From: Methylovorus mays
GTDB lineage: Bacteria > Pseudomonadota > Gammaproteobacteria > Burkholderiales > Methylophilaceae
NCBI RefSeq assembly: GCF_020531915.1
Contig: NZ_JAJAVG010000004.1
Coordinates: forward strand, 310,001 to 374,000
Direction of reading: 5' to 3'
Length of the DNA stretch: 64,000 nt
A model generated the notes under the pieces. It made no database searches, was not told the origin of the DNA, and saw only the letters and a list, made by a program, of their open reading frames with translations. Made by a program: the position numbers and the translations under genes. Within the stretch, counting starts at the first letter, position 1. The number at the start of each line of letters is the position of its first letter. Shown piece after piece: positions 1-7,166 of the stretch.

Positions 1-1
1 C

Positions 2-403
2 AATGGGCCGGACCATGCCAAATATGCTGATCATTTCATGGATATCCGCTGCGAAGGCTATCTGACCAAGGATGCGGATTACGCGGAGCTGTGCAAGGCC
101 ATACAGGCCATACTCGCTGGCGATTCGTATTTCCCGTCCATCCACCAGTCGAGCGCCCACCTGCCTGAAAAATCGCGCTACCCTAAGCGCTTGTCCTCGC
201 GGGAAATGCAGATATTTCTCAAGACCATCAAGGGCATGACCACGAAATCCATGTCCAATGAGCTGAAAATCAGCTCAAGCACGGTCAGCGTTACCAAGTC
301 CAATATCATGCGCAAGATGCAGTTGCGCGACCGGCGTGAGCTGATCATGTATGCCCTGCGGCAAGAGTGGTTACCGCCCAATTATATTTTCCAGCCTCGT
401 TAA
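2..403 (+). CDS. LuxR-family response regulator, C-terminal part (5' end outside window)
   Basis: The reading frame is open to the left edge, so the start lies outside the window. The first ~50 visible residues look like the end of a receiver (REC) domain (GYLTKDAD, then an ELCKAIQAILAG helix). A linker and a LuxR/NarL-type helix-turn-helix follow, starting at LSSREMQIFL and containing the recognition helix SSSTVSVTKSNIMRKM. This is the architecture of two-component response regulators that bind DNA after phosphorylation. The sensor kinase is not visible, and the phospho-acceptor Asp would lie upstream of the window. An internal ATG at 38 is inside the REC domain and is unlikely to be the true start. 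Confidence 0.85.
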   Translation, partial: NGPDHAKYADHFMDIRCEGYLTKDADYAELCKAIQAILAGDSYFPSIHQSSAHLPEKSRYPKRLSSREMQIFLKTIKGMTTKSMSNELKISSSTVSVTKSNIMRKMQLRDRRELIMYALRQEWLPPNYIFQPR

Positions 404-521
404 GTAGAGCTAGGCCCAGACCCCATATATTCTTACACGGGTTTGACGTGCATCCTGACAGCCAGCATGGCGGGTCTGAATTAAGCTGAATATTCTCATT
501 CATTCAGCAGGAGATTCCGCC

Positions 522-1427
522 ATGCCAACAGACAATCAGGTAGTAGAGGGCTCTCAGGGGCACGATCATCGCGAGATGCAACAGCCTCCGCAGCAGCAAC
601 ACCAGCAGCCGGGCCGGGAAGAAGATATGGAGCCACGTCCCCAGTATATCGATCCCGCTTACAAGGCCAGCGGCAAGCTGAAAGGCAAGGTGGCGCTGAT
701 TACCGGAGGCGATAGTGGAATAGGGCGTGCAGTGGCGGTGCATTTTGCCGCAGAGGGTGCCAATGTGGCGATCATCTACTACACCGACGCCGAAGAAGAG
801 GATGCCTACAAGACATTGGATATCCTGAGCGACTACGGTGTGTATGCCGAAGTGTTCCAGGGCGATATCAGCGAGGTCAGCTTTTCGCGCAGTGTGGTGA
901 ATCAGATACTGAACAAATTTGGCCAGCTGGATATCGTGGTGAACAATGCCGCGCAACAGTTTGAGCAGAAGAGCCTGGTGGATATTGCGCCATCGCAGCT
1001 GGAGCAAACGTTCAAGGTGAATGTGTTCGGCATGTTTTACCTGACGCAGGCAGCGCTGCCGCACTTGAAAAAAGGCGGCCGCATCATTAACACAGCCTCT
1101 GTTACGGCATACAAGGGCAACCCGGTACTGCTGGATTACTCCGCCACCAAGGGCGCCATTGTGGCCTTTACGCGTTCCCTGGCGCAGCAATTGAGCGAAA
1201 AGGGGATTACCGTCAACGCCGTCGCCCCCGGCCCGATCTGGACGCCATTGATTCCCGCCAGCTTCTCTGCAGAAAAAGTCGAGAAGTTCGGGCATGACAC
1301 GCCAATGGGCCGCCCTGGCCAGCCGAGTGAAGTGGCCCCGGCCTATGTCTTTTTAGCCTCCAATGATAGCTCGTATATCAGTGGGCAAGTCATACACCCC
1401 AATGGCGGCACCTCGGTTAACGGCTGA
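522..1427 (+). CDS. SDR family oxidoreductase (YhdF/YghA-like)
   Basis: A 301-aa short-chain dehydrogenase/reductase of the long-N-terminus type. After a Gln/His-rich ~45-residue leader comes the Rossmann motif TGGDSGIGRAV, then NNAA, an active-site Ser (NTASVTAYKG) and the catalytic YSATK. The C-terminal PGPIWTPLIP and GGTSVNG match the general-stress SDR subfamily (B. subtilis GsiB-regulon-type and E. coli YghA-like). The natural substrate is unknown, and NAD(P)-dependent oxidation or reduction is inferred from the family. A Shine-Dalgarno AGGAG stands before the ATG. A rho-independent terminator follows directly, so it is probably monocistronic. Confidence 0.9.
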   Translation: MPTDNQVVEGSQGHDHREMQQPPQQQHQQPGREEDMEPRPQYIDPAYKASGKLKGKVALITGGDSGIGRAVAVHFAAEGANVAIIYYTDAEEEDAYKTLDILSDYGVYAEVFQGDISEVSFSRSVVNQILNKFGQLDIVVNNAAQQFEQKSLVDIAPSQLEQTFKVNVFGMFYLTQAALPHLKKGGRIINTASVTAYKGNPVLLDYSATKGAIVAFTRSLAQQLSEKGITVNAVAPGPIWTPLIPASFSAEKVEKFGHDTPMGRPGQPSEVAPAYVFLASNDSSYISGQVIHPNGGTSVNG

Positions 1428-1455
1428 GCTTTAGTGCCAAAAAGGGCGCCAAAAG

Positions 1456-1478
1456 AAAAGGGGTCTTGGCCCCTTTTT
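1456..1478 (+). terminator. Rho-independent terminator after the SDR gene
   Basis: A stem of AAAGGGG with CCCCTTT around a 6-nt loop is followed by a T-run, 29 bases after the SDR stop codon. It probably ends the SDR transcript. The A-run on the other side may let it also act for the convergent DUF4142 gene. Confidence 0.8.
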
Positions 1479-1537
1479 ATGTTTTATAAATCTATAATAA
1501 TCAATAAAATAACAAGTAAAGTTAATGTTTTTAAGCA

Positions 1538-2056
1538 TTAGTGCGGCGGTTCCTTGAGCGATATTTCCAGCCGTTTGCCAGCCTCAAGATGTTGCTTCAG
1601 CATGGGCAGATATTGACTGGCAAATGCCTTCAGCTCCGGATTTTCCACCTTGGCAGCCGCCCTTTCGAATAACTCGACTTCATCCTGATGCGCCTCCACG
1701 CCAATATCTTCGATGAACGCCAGATCAAACGGTTTGCCATTCTTGGCAGACAGCAGATGCAATCTCAGCTTTTCCACCAGGCTAGGCTCTTCCTGCAGAT
1801 CCAGCTCGAGCTTCAGAGCCATGCGCTTCAACTTGTCGCCGCACTTTTCATGATCTTTCAACACGCGTTGGGCATATTCCTTTACCGCCGGCGTTTTGCT
1901 GTGCACGACCGCCAGGCGATTAAACTCCATCTCCATCACGCTGGCTTTGGCTGCATTTTTCAAGAACATCTCATCCTGCATGGATAAAGCCGCAGCAAAA
2001 CAAGGCATTGCGGCCATGCTCAAGACCAGAAGCGCCATAAAGCGCCTGTAACGCAT
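1538..2056 (-). CDS. DUF4142 domain protein, secreted
   Basis: About 172 aa. The ATG at 2056 (MRYRRFMALLVLSM) is preferred over the TTG at 2086 because it places a clean signal peptide (basic start, hydrophobic core, cleavage near CFAAA) at the N-terminus. The mature protein is helical, with the DUF4142 pattern: FLKNAAKASVMEME, then KEYAQRVLKDHEK, then DLAFIEDIGVEAHQDEVELFERA. This ferritin-like/four-helix family is periplasmic and of unknown function, often stress-linked. A paralogue with the same layout lies at 15382-15912. Confidence 0.85.
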   Translation of the reverse strand: MRYRRFMALLVLSMAAMPCFAAALSMQDEMFLKNAAKASVMEMEFNRLAVVHSKTPAVKEYAQRVLKDHEKCGDKLKRMALKLELDLQEEPSLVEKLRLHLLSAKNGKPFDLAFIEDIGVEAHQDEVELFERAAAKVENPELKAFASQYLPMLKQHLEAGKRLEISLKEPPH

Positions 2057-2121
2057 TTTTTTCGCTGGCCTATACACAAGGCTCAACCACGCTTGAAAAT
2101 TTGCCCATGAAAATCACGAAA

Positions 2122-2532
2122 TCAGTGTTCCACGGCATTTTTGATCAACGCATCTGCTTCCAGGCAACGCTCGGCACATTGGCGGCATGCAGCAGCGCAA
2201 TTATGGAATGTCTCATTATCCGAGTGCTCAATGGCATGCTGTTCGCATGCCGAAGCGCAGGCATCGCAGATTTCAGCGCACACATGGCACGTCATGAAGA
2301 AATAGGGCGACTTGCGCGACATGAATTTGATCGCCATGAAACAGCTTTCGGCACAATCCCGACACAAGGCCGTCATGTGCGACATCCCCGGCGTATCCAT
2401 CTGTATACATTCCGTCACGCAAAGCTCACACCAACGCGCGCAGTGAAAGCAATCCTCAGTACAGGTCTTGATGTGCATGTCCAAGGGATCATTTGGACCG
2501 GATGTGGTTTTACTAAGAATGGAACCTAGCAT
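2122..2532 (-). CDS. Cys-rich four-helix bundle copper-binding protein (Csp/DUF326 type)
   Basis: 136 aa with Cys pairs spaced along predicted helices: CTEDCFHCARWCELC, CRDCAESC, CHVCAEICDACASAC, CAAACRQCAERC. This is the hallmark of Csp-type copper-storage proteins, in which Cys residues line the core of a four-helix bundle and bind Cu(I). There is no obvious signal peptide, so it would be a cytosolic Csp3-like form. The start at 2532 is chosen because GGAGGT sits 5 nt upstream; the TTG 12 nt earlier overlaps that ribosome-binding site. Copper binding is inferred from the family. No copper exporter or regulator is adjacent. Confidence 0.8.
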   Translation of the reverse strand: MLGSILSKTTSGPNDPLDMHIKTCTEDCFHCARWCELCVTECIQMDTPGMSHMTALCRDCAESCFMAIKFMSRKSPYFFMTCHVCAEICDACASACEQHAIEHSDNETFHNCAAACRQCAERCLEADALIKNAVEH

Positions 2533-2729
2533 GATGACCTCCAACGTATGTAATTACCCGAAGGGTTTACGCTAAACGACGCACGGCCGATGCGTTATAA
2601 GCCAATACCGCATTGACGGGTAGGACATCGTTGAGATGCTCTGCAGCGCCTGACTGCGCAATGACATTGGGGAGGTTTGGCTACATGACAATTATTTTCA
2701 ATGATTCAGATCATCATTTTCTTGCATTG

Positions 2730-2761
2730 TATGATGGTCGTCATATATGATGGCCATCATG
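2730..2761. promoter_or_regulatory. Tandem palindromic operators overlapping the TetR gene start
   Basis: Two near-palindromes stand head to tail: TATGATGGTCGTCATA (2730-2745) and TATGATGGCCATCATG (2746-2761). The inner 14 bases of the second form a perfect palindrome. The first matches, with one mismatch, the site in front of the SDR gene at 3385-3400. A -35-like TTGCAT (2722-2727) and a -10-like TATATG (2744-2749), 16 bp apart, would lie across the first site. Binding of the TetR protein here would block its own transcription. Confidence 0.65.
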
Positions 2762-3343
2762 AAAAAAGCAACGACACCACGAAACACCATCAATCGCAAA
2801 GAAACAACGCATAAACGCATTGTAGAAACCGCGGCCCGCGCCATTCGCCGCAGTGGTTATGATGGCACTGGCGTAGCCGATATCATGAAAGAGGCAGGCC
2901 TTACACATGGCGGCTTTTATGCCCATTTTTCCTCTCGCGATGCCATGTTGGCAGAGGCAGCGGATCTGGCAGGCGCCGACACTCTTGCCATCGCAGAAGG
3001 CATATTTGCCGAGGCACCCCAGGACCAGGCGCTATTTGCCCTGATGAATGCCTATTTATCCAATGAGCACATGGCCAATATCGAATCGGGTTGCGCCTTA
3101 GCTGCACTGGGTTCAGAAATGCCACGTCAGGCGCCAGAAGTGAGAAAAGCGTCTACGCGCCGTATCAAGGAAATGATCAGCCTGGTTGAAAGCCGGCTGA
3201 CAGGCCCCGATGCTCATGAGAAAGCACTTCTCGCCATATCCACCATGGTTGGGACATTGTTGTTGGCGCGTGCGGTTGATGAGCCCGAGCTGAGTCAGGA
3301 TTTTCGGCAGGCAGCGTTATCGCACTACAAAGCCATCAAGTAA
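2759..3343 (+). CDS. TetR/AcrR family transcriptional regulator
   Basis: About 194 aa. The N-terminal helix-turn-helix reads HKRIVETAARAIRRSGYDGTGVADIMKEAGLTHGGFYAHFSSRDAM, the classic TetR signature. The C-terminal helical domain would bind an inducer that is unknown. Candidate starts are ATGs at 2747, 2750 and 2759. The last gives the usual N-terminal length, and no Shine-Dalgarno is seen before any of them. Because the putative -10 ends at 2749, the mRNA could be nearly leaderless. It lies upstream of, and shares an operator with, the SDR gene at 3442, its likely target. Confidence 0.9.
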   Translation: MKKATTPRNTINRKETTHKRIVETAARAIRRSGYDGTGVADIMKEAGLTHGGFYAHFSSRDAMLAEAADLAGADTLAIAEGIFAEAPQDQALFALMNAYLSNEHMANIESGCALAALGSEMPRQAPEVRKASTRRIKEMISLVESRLTGPDAHEKALLAISTMVGTLLLARAVDEPELSQDFRQAALSHYKAIK

Positions 3344-3384
3344 TAGGGTTGTAAAGCAAGCGTGTATTTTTTTTGGCCCCTTAA

Positions 3385-3400
3385 TATGACGATCATCATA
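3385..3400. promoter_or_regulatory. Operator of the TetR regulator in front of the SDR gene
   Basis: TATGACGATCATCATA. Its reverse complement differs at one position from the site at 2730-2745 before the TetR gene. It lies 42 bases upstream of the SDR start codon, within an AT-rich stretch that would contain the promoter. This supports local repression of the SDR gene by the neighbouring TetR protein. Confidence 0.65.
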
Positions 3401-3441
3401 TTAAAACATATATATTTAATCGAATGACATAGGAGACAGGT

Positions 3442-4275
3442 ATGAAAAAAAGAGTCGCAATCGTAACAGGCGCTTCATCCGGCATTGGTGAAGCGACAGC
3501 AGAATTACTCGCAAACTCGGGGTACAAGGTGTATGGCACCAGCCGCAAAGCCGATCAGGTAAGTAATCGACCCTACAAGATGATTGCATTGGATGTGACC
3601 AGCGAGGCCTCAGTCGCAGCCGCATTAAAGCAAGTCATTGATATCGAAGGCCAGATTGATCTTCTGGTGAATAACGCAGGCTTCGGCGTAGCCCCTGGCG
3701 GCGCGGAAGAAAGCTCCATCGAGCAAACCCAGCGGATATTTGATACCAACTTTTTTGGCCTTGTCCGCATGACGCGAGCCGTTTTGCCTTATATGAGAAA
3801 GCAGGGCGCGGGCAGAATTATCAATATCGGCTCTATCCTGGGCTTGATACCCGCACCCTACATGGCCACCTATGCTGCCACCAAGCACGCGGTAGAAGGC
3901 TACTCCGAATCCATCGATCATGAGCTGCGCACCCAGGGCATCCGAGTATCGGTGATAGAGCCTGCCTATACCAACACGCAATTTGAATCCAACACCCAGG
4001 AACTAGACTCCAAGCTGGCGGAATACGCGAAAGCACGTAAAGCCCTCGCCAAATTGATCAAAATTTCTGTAGCCGCTGGAGATGACCCAGGCGTAGTCGC
4101 CGAAGTCGTGTTGAAAGCGGCGACTGCCAAAACCCCCAAGCTTCGATATGCCGCCGGAAAGTTAGCGCGGCGCTTGAGCCTGCTGAGAAGATTTGCACCT
4201 GCAGCATTAGTGGATATGGGTATTCGCAAAGAAATGAAACTGGACTCACTCGACAGCATCGCCAGTCAGGCATAA
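3442..4275 (+). CDS. SDR family oxidoreductase under TetR control
   Basis: 277-aa classical SDR: the nucleotide-binding TGASSGIGEA at the N-terminus, NNAGFG, the catalytic Ser in INIGSILG and the YAATK motif, then the ~80-residue C-terminal extension common in retinol-dehydrogenase-like SDRs. The Shine-Dalgarno AGGAGA precedes the ATG by 8 nt. The preceding TetR gene and shared operator suggest induction by a small molecule that this enzyme may modify. The substrate cannot be told from sequence. Confidence 0.9.
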   Translation: MKKRVAIVTGASSGIGEATAELLANSGYKVYGTSRKADQVSNRPYKMIALDVTSEASVAAALKQVIDIEGQIDLLVNNAGFGVAPGGAEESSIEQTQRIFDTNFFGLVRMTRAVLPYMRKQGAGRIINIGSILGLIPAPYMATYAATKHAVEGYSESIDHELRTQGIRVSVIEPAYTNTQFESNTQELDSKLAEYAKARKALAKLIKISVAAGDDPGVVAEVVLKAATAKTPKLRYAAGKLARRLSLLRRFAPAALVDMGIRKEMKLDSLDSIASQA

Positions 4276-4283
4276 AGCAATAA

Positions 4284-4338
4284 CCGGCGCAGTGCCTTGG
4301 TGGGCTTGGTAAGAAGAGCCCATTAAGGCGGGCGCCGG
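4284..4338. terminator. Long imperfect hairpin between SDR gene and dif site
   Basis: The outer stem CCGGCGC (4284-4290) pairs with GCGCCGG (4332-4338). An inner stem is formed by GCCTT and TGGGCT with AGCCCA and AAGGC. Only a short T-rich stretch follows, so terminator function is plausible but not certain. Confidence 0.45.
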
Positions 4339-4369
4339 ATAACTTTTGGTTTAACCATATTATTACTTA

Positions 4370-4397
4370 ACTGCGCATAATGTATATTATGTTAAAT
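4370..4397 (+). other. dif: dif site (XerCD recombination site), left boundary of the inovirus
   Basis: ACTGCGCATAA (XerC arm), TGTATA (centre), TTATGTTAAAT (XerD arm). Compared from memory with the E. coli dif sequence, only the first two bases differ (26/28). Dif is where XerC/XerD resolve chromosome dimers in the terminus, and it is the standard entry point of Xer-dependent filamentous phages such as CTX. A second site with the same centre and XerD arm lies at 11155-11182. The two bracket a phage-sized gene block, so this one also serves as the left attachment site. Confidence 0.85.
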
Positions 4398-4448
4398 CAA
4401 ATCGGGAGATGCCGGAGGCGGCAAATGAAAATATCTATTTATTACTAC

Positions 4449-5198
4449 CTAAGTTGATGGAATAGCTTTGTTCGACGCTCTTAGAACATCTTGGGAAATT
4501 TTTAATAGAAGGAAATAATGCAAAGGAAGGCCAGCAAATTCATACAAAAATAAATTGCTTATTAACTCATCCTTGGGACGATCATAGCTATCAGTGGCTT
4601 TCTGTTTTGGATGAACGGCTCCATTTACAGATATACGCTTTATCAAATCAATCCTACTTAAAGAATGGATAGTGAAAATATTGTCTTTATCAGGAATGGA
4701 TATTTTTATTACTTCGGAATGAAGCCATATATAAAAATTACAACTGGTTATTTGGACTTGTGATGCCACAGACGATAGTGGCTGGAGATCGAAATCTTTT
4801 ACATAAATGAAATTTTTAAACTCTCGCGATCCATTAGAATTTACCCTAAAGGCAGCTTCGACCGTGGCAGTACCTTCTGGGTGGTAAGGAGCAGAAAAAA
4901 ATAAATCAAAGTTATTAGCGGCGGAAGTAATTAATCCATCTGGCATAAATGCTATTAAAAATTTTTTACCTCTCAGTAGCTTAACTACCTGTTTTGAGGG
5001 CTTAGCTGTTTTAAAGTGATTTGGAAAGGCAAAAGACGGCTCCGCTTTACCCAATATATCCGTCATCTCACTCAAAACTCTCAGATTACCGATTAAATCA
5101 AGAATAATTGCAGGATCATATCCTATTAATGAGTCCTCATGATTCCTTCTAATGCGCCGCACCAGTAAGCTAAATTCACTCTCCCCATAGTTATGCAT
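4449..5198 (-). CDS. Hypothetical inovirus cargo protein
   Basis: 249 aa, AT-rich, with no signal peptide or clear transmembrane segment and no family recognised. It is preceded by GGGGAG 3 nt before the ATG. It lies just inside the left dif site, downstream of the 93-aa gene. In the adjacent phage remnant, the same position relative to the 93-aa gene is occupied by an unrelated membrane protein (11253-12074), also with a GGGGAG ribosome-binding site. This suggests an exchangeable accessory (moron) slot. Its function is unknown; exclusion or defence against other phages would be a guess. Confidence 0.6.
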   Translation of the reverse strand: MHNYGESEFSLLVRRIRRNHEDSLIGYDPAIILDLIGNLRVLSEMTDILGKAEPSFAFPNHFKTAKPSKQVVKLLRGKKFLIAFMPDGLITSAANNFDLFFSAPYHPEGTATVEAAFRVNSNGSREFKNFIYVKDFDLQPLSSVASQVQITSCNFYIWLHSEVIKISIPDKDNIFTIHSLSRIDLIKRISVNGAVHPKQKATDSYDRPKDELISNLFLYEFAGLPLHYFLLLKISQDVLRASNKAIPST

Positions 5199-5219
5199 TA
5201 ACTCCCCTTCCAGTTAGTT

Positions 5220-5501
5220 TTACAAGTCTAGTTTCATTTGAAAATTTTTTGAGTTTATTATTTTAAGAAGTCTTTCACCACTAGCTTTATCCAATTTGGC
5301 TAAATATCTACAAACAGCTAATATCTGCTCTTGGTTTATTAGCTGTTCAGCCAAATACAGTTTTTCCTTTTCTATCAATCTATAATAGCGCCTTCTTTTT
5401 GCTTTGTCCCGCCCCTCAACTCGTATATACCAATAGTAATTTTTAAGCTTGCTGGCCCATTCGGGAGGATCAATCTCACCTCGGTTATAAAATCCCTGCA
5501 C
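5220..5501 (-). CDS. Hypothetical inovirus protein, 93 aa
   Basis: 93 aa with GTG start at 5501. The N-terminal half is conserved (DPPEWASKLKNYYWYIRVEG, then RDKAKRRRYYRLIEKEK), highly basic with a Lys/Arg cluster; the C-terminal half is helical. A homologue interrupted by a stop codon lies in the second phage unit (12085-12372), with the first half most similar. A nucleic-acid-binding role is possible from the charge, but no known domain is recognised. It starts at the edge of the phage intergenic repeat. Confidence 0.6.
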   Translation of the reverse strand: MQGFYNRGEIDPPEWASKLKNYYWYIRVEGRDKAKRRRYYRLIEKEKLYLAEQLINQEQILAVCRYLAKLDKASGERLLKIINSKNFQMKLDL

Positions 5502-5675
5502 TATCCGCGCCCTTTTCTTTTTATTGTGTCCTTGGCCGCAGGAATTCCGAATAGGAAAAAGCCACGCTGGTTGTATTGTGTCCGTAATATAAATCTAGAC
5601 GGCGCTTCGCGCCGGACTGTCGTCTCGTCACGAAGACGCCATCCAGACATCCAAAAAAAAGCGCCTTTCGGCGCT
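5488..5675. repeat. Phage intergenic repeat, copy 1 (origin/packaging-type region)
   Basis: A 188-bp noncoding stretch, nearly identical to 12359-12534 except for a ~12-nt indel and scattered substitutions. It contains several hairpins: GGCGCTTCGCGCC, an imperfect GTCTCGTCACGAAGAC, and the GCGCC/GGCGC terminator. Filamentous phages keep replication origins and the packaging signal in such hairpin-rich intergenic regions, so that role is likely here. No nick site could be pinpointed. Confidence 0.7.
5652..5675 (-). terminator. Rho-independent terminator of the phage structural operon
   Basis: Read on the - strand: AGCGCC, loop GAAA, GGCGCT, then eight T. It lies 22 bases after the zot stop codon and so should end the long leftward structural transcript. 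An identical hairpin is in the second copy of the repeat. Confidence 0.85.
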
Positions 5676-5697
5676 GTAAATAACCATTCCAGCATGA

Positions 5698-6870
5698 TCA
5701 ACTGCCTGTAGCGTATGGCTGGGGTTGATTCGGGAAGCGGTTTTGAGATTGCGATTCACGCACTCGATTCGACGGGCTACGGGCTGATTCCTCATCCTCT
5801 TCAGGATAAGGAATCACGGCTACCGCCGCGGGCCCTACCGTCTCACCCTGCGGGCGCTTCGCGTCGCTCAGTGCGTTCTGATCCAGCTCACGTTTGTTAA
5901 GGCCGTATTGGTCTTTAGCGTACTTGGCCGAACCATCATCGAAATCCTGAAACATTCCGTTTTCGACAAACTGGAGACACACCGCCTCGTCCATGGCGAT
6001 TTTTGTGCCCTGTTGAGTGTATGCGGTACACCTGCCGCGAATTAACACGGCAGCGGCGATTCTGGGGGCCATGACGGGCTTTGTTATTTCGTCATACTTG
6101 GGAGCCGTGAAGGGCAAATCGGGCACCCTTGGCCGCTGGGATTCGCCCCATGTATAAACGGGCTTTTCCGATCGGACGCCGTGCGATTCAGGGAAGGGCG
6201 CCCCGCCCTGCTCCATCGGCAACAGATCCATTTTATTTTCCAGAACATGCCCTTGCACGCCGCCATGCAGCACCGTGTAACCGTAGTAAAGGAGCGCAAT
6301 GACAAGTAACGGCAGGACGACCATCAACACCAAGCGCATCGGGATGCGCTTTTTAACCGTATGCATATCGGCGGACTTATACCAGCTGTAGACCTCTTTC
6401 GGATATACAAAGTGGGTCTCTATGCTGTTTTTGGTGGACTTGTCGACGTTCTCCCGGACTTTGTGGAACTCGTGAATTTTCGACTTAGCAAAGCCAAAGA
6501 ACCGCTCAACGTGATAGTGATAATTGACCAGGCGCCGCAGATTGGAATCGACCAGCATAGGGTGCTGGGTAATCAGATACAGATCATGCCCATCATGCCG
6601 ATGTGTTTCGAGCTGGCTAACGTGTAATGGGACTTGAGAACCGACGGCACGCGGTCTGAAGGTGGACTGACATTCATCGATGACGATGATCGACCCCTTG
6701 GGACACTCTACCCATTTATCAGCGGATTCGAGCTGTTGCCAATCCAAGGTGAGTTCAGGAATGCCGTGATAGAACACCGGGCGCTGTTCTTTATCCGCCC
6801 TATCCTTGACCGTCTTTAATGTGTAAAGGCTCTTTCCAGAGCCGGGCAAGCCAGTAATCAGATGGATCAT
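5698..6870 (-). CDS. zot: Zot-domain protein, filamentous phage assembly ATPase (pI)
   Basis: 390 aa. The N-terminal Zot/pI ATPase domain has Walker A GLPGSGKS (residues 7-14) and Walker B IIVIDE (61-66), followed by LITQHP, typical of inovirus pI. One transmembrane helix is seen at about residues 178-198 after a basic stretch (KKRIPMR), then a periplasmic C-terminal tail rich in Pro and Asp. It is the inner-membrane motor that extrudes virions through an outer-membrane secretin. No phage secretin gene is visible, so a host secretin is probably used. The start overlaps the stop of the upstream pVI-like gene by 4 nt. Confidence 0.92.
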   Translation of the reverse strand: MIHLITGLPGSGKSLYTLKTVKDRADKEQRPVFYHGIPELTLDWQQLESADKWVECPKGSIIVIDECQSTFRPRAVGSQVPLHVSQLETHRHDGHDLYLITQHPMLVDSNLRRLVNYHYHVERFFGFAKSKIHEFHKVRENVDKSTKNSIETHFVYPKEVYSWYKSADMHTVKKRIPMRLVLMVVLPLLVIALLYYGYTVLHGGVQGHVLENKMDLLPMEQGGAPFPESHGVRSEKPVYTWGESQRPRVPDLPFTAPKYDEITKPVMAPRIAAAVLIRGRCTAYTQQGTKIAMDEAVCLQFVENGMFQDFDDGSAKYAKDQYGLNKRELDQNALSDAKRPQGETVGPAAVAVIPYPEEDEESARSPSNRVRESQSQNRFPNQPQPYATGS

Positions 6871-7166
6871 TTCGTCACCATCTTCGTGATACTTCCACCC
6901 TGCAGACCCATGATCGCGTACTTGGCCACCACGGCCGAGGCGATCACAGAGAGCGATTCACCTAGCCGCAGCATGCCGACCGCACCGATCAGTTGAGGCG
7001 GGACACTGGACAGCATGGACAGCGCGTCAGACTTGATTGAGGCAATGAGCAGATCAATGCCCTGATACGTGATAAAAGAGATACCCAATGCAACCAGAAC
7101 ACGGCCAACAAGGGACTTAATCGAGAGCGCCAGAGCGCCCCAAAGCATGGATATAAAGGCAGGCAT
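6867..7166 (-). CDS. Inovirus minor coat protein, pVI-like (DUF2523)
   Basis: 99 aa with two to three hydrophobic segments (VGRVLVALGISFITYQGIDL and LSVIASAVVAKYAIMGL). Its position between the adsorption protein gene and zot is where pVI-type minor coat genes with DUF2523 lie in inoviruses. It would cap the virion end together with the adsorption protein. The ATG overlaps the end of the upstream gene, and its own stop overlaps the zot start, so translation is probably coupled. Confidence 0.78.
   Translation of the reverse strand: MPAFISMLWGALALSIKSLVGRVLVALGISFITYQGIDLLIASIKSDALSMLSSVPPQLIGAVGMLRLGESLSVIASAVVAKYAIMGLQGGSITKMVTK

Noticed and set aside
504-1295. Long frame antisense to the first SDR gene
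   Set aside because: It mirrors codon bias of the clear SDR gene on the other strand; other long antisense frames opposite the MnmC, Smc, ligA and GT41 genes are rejected for the same reason.
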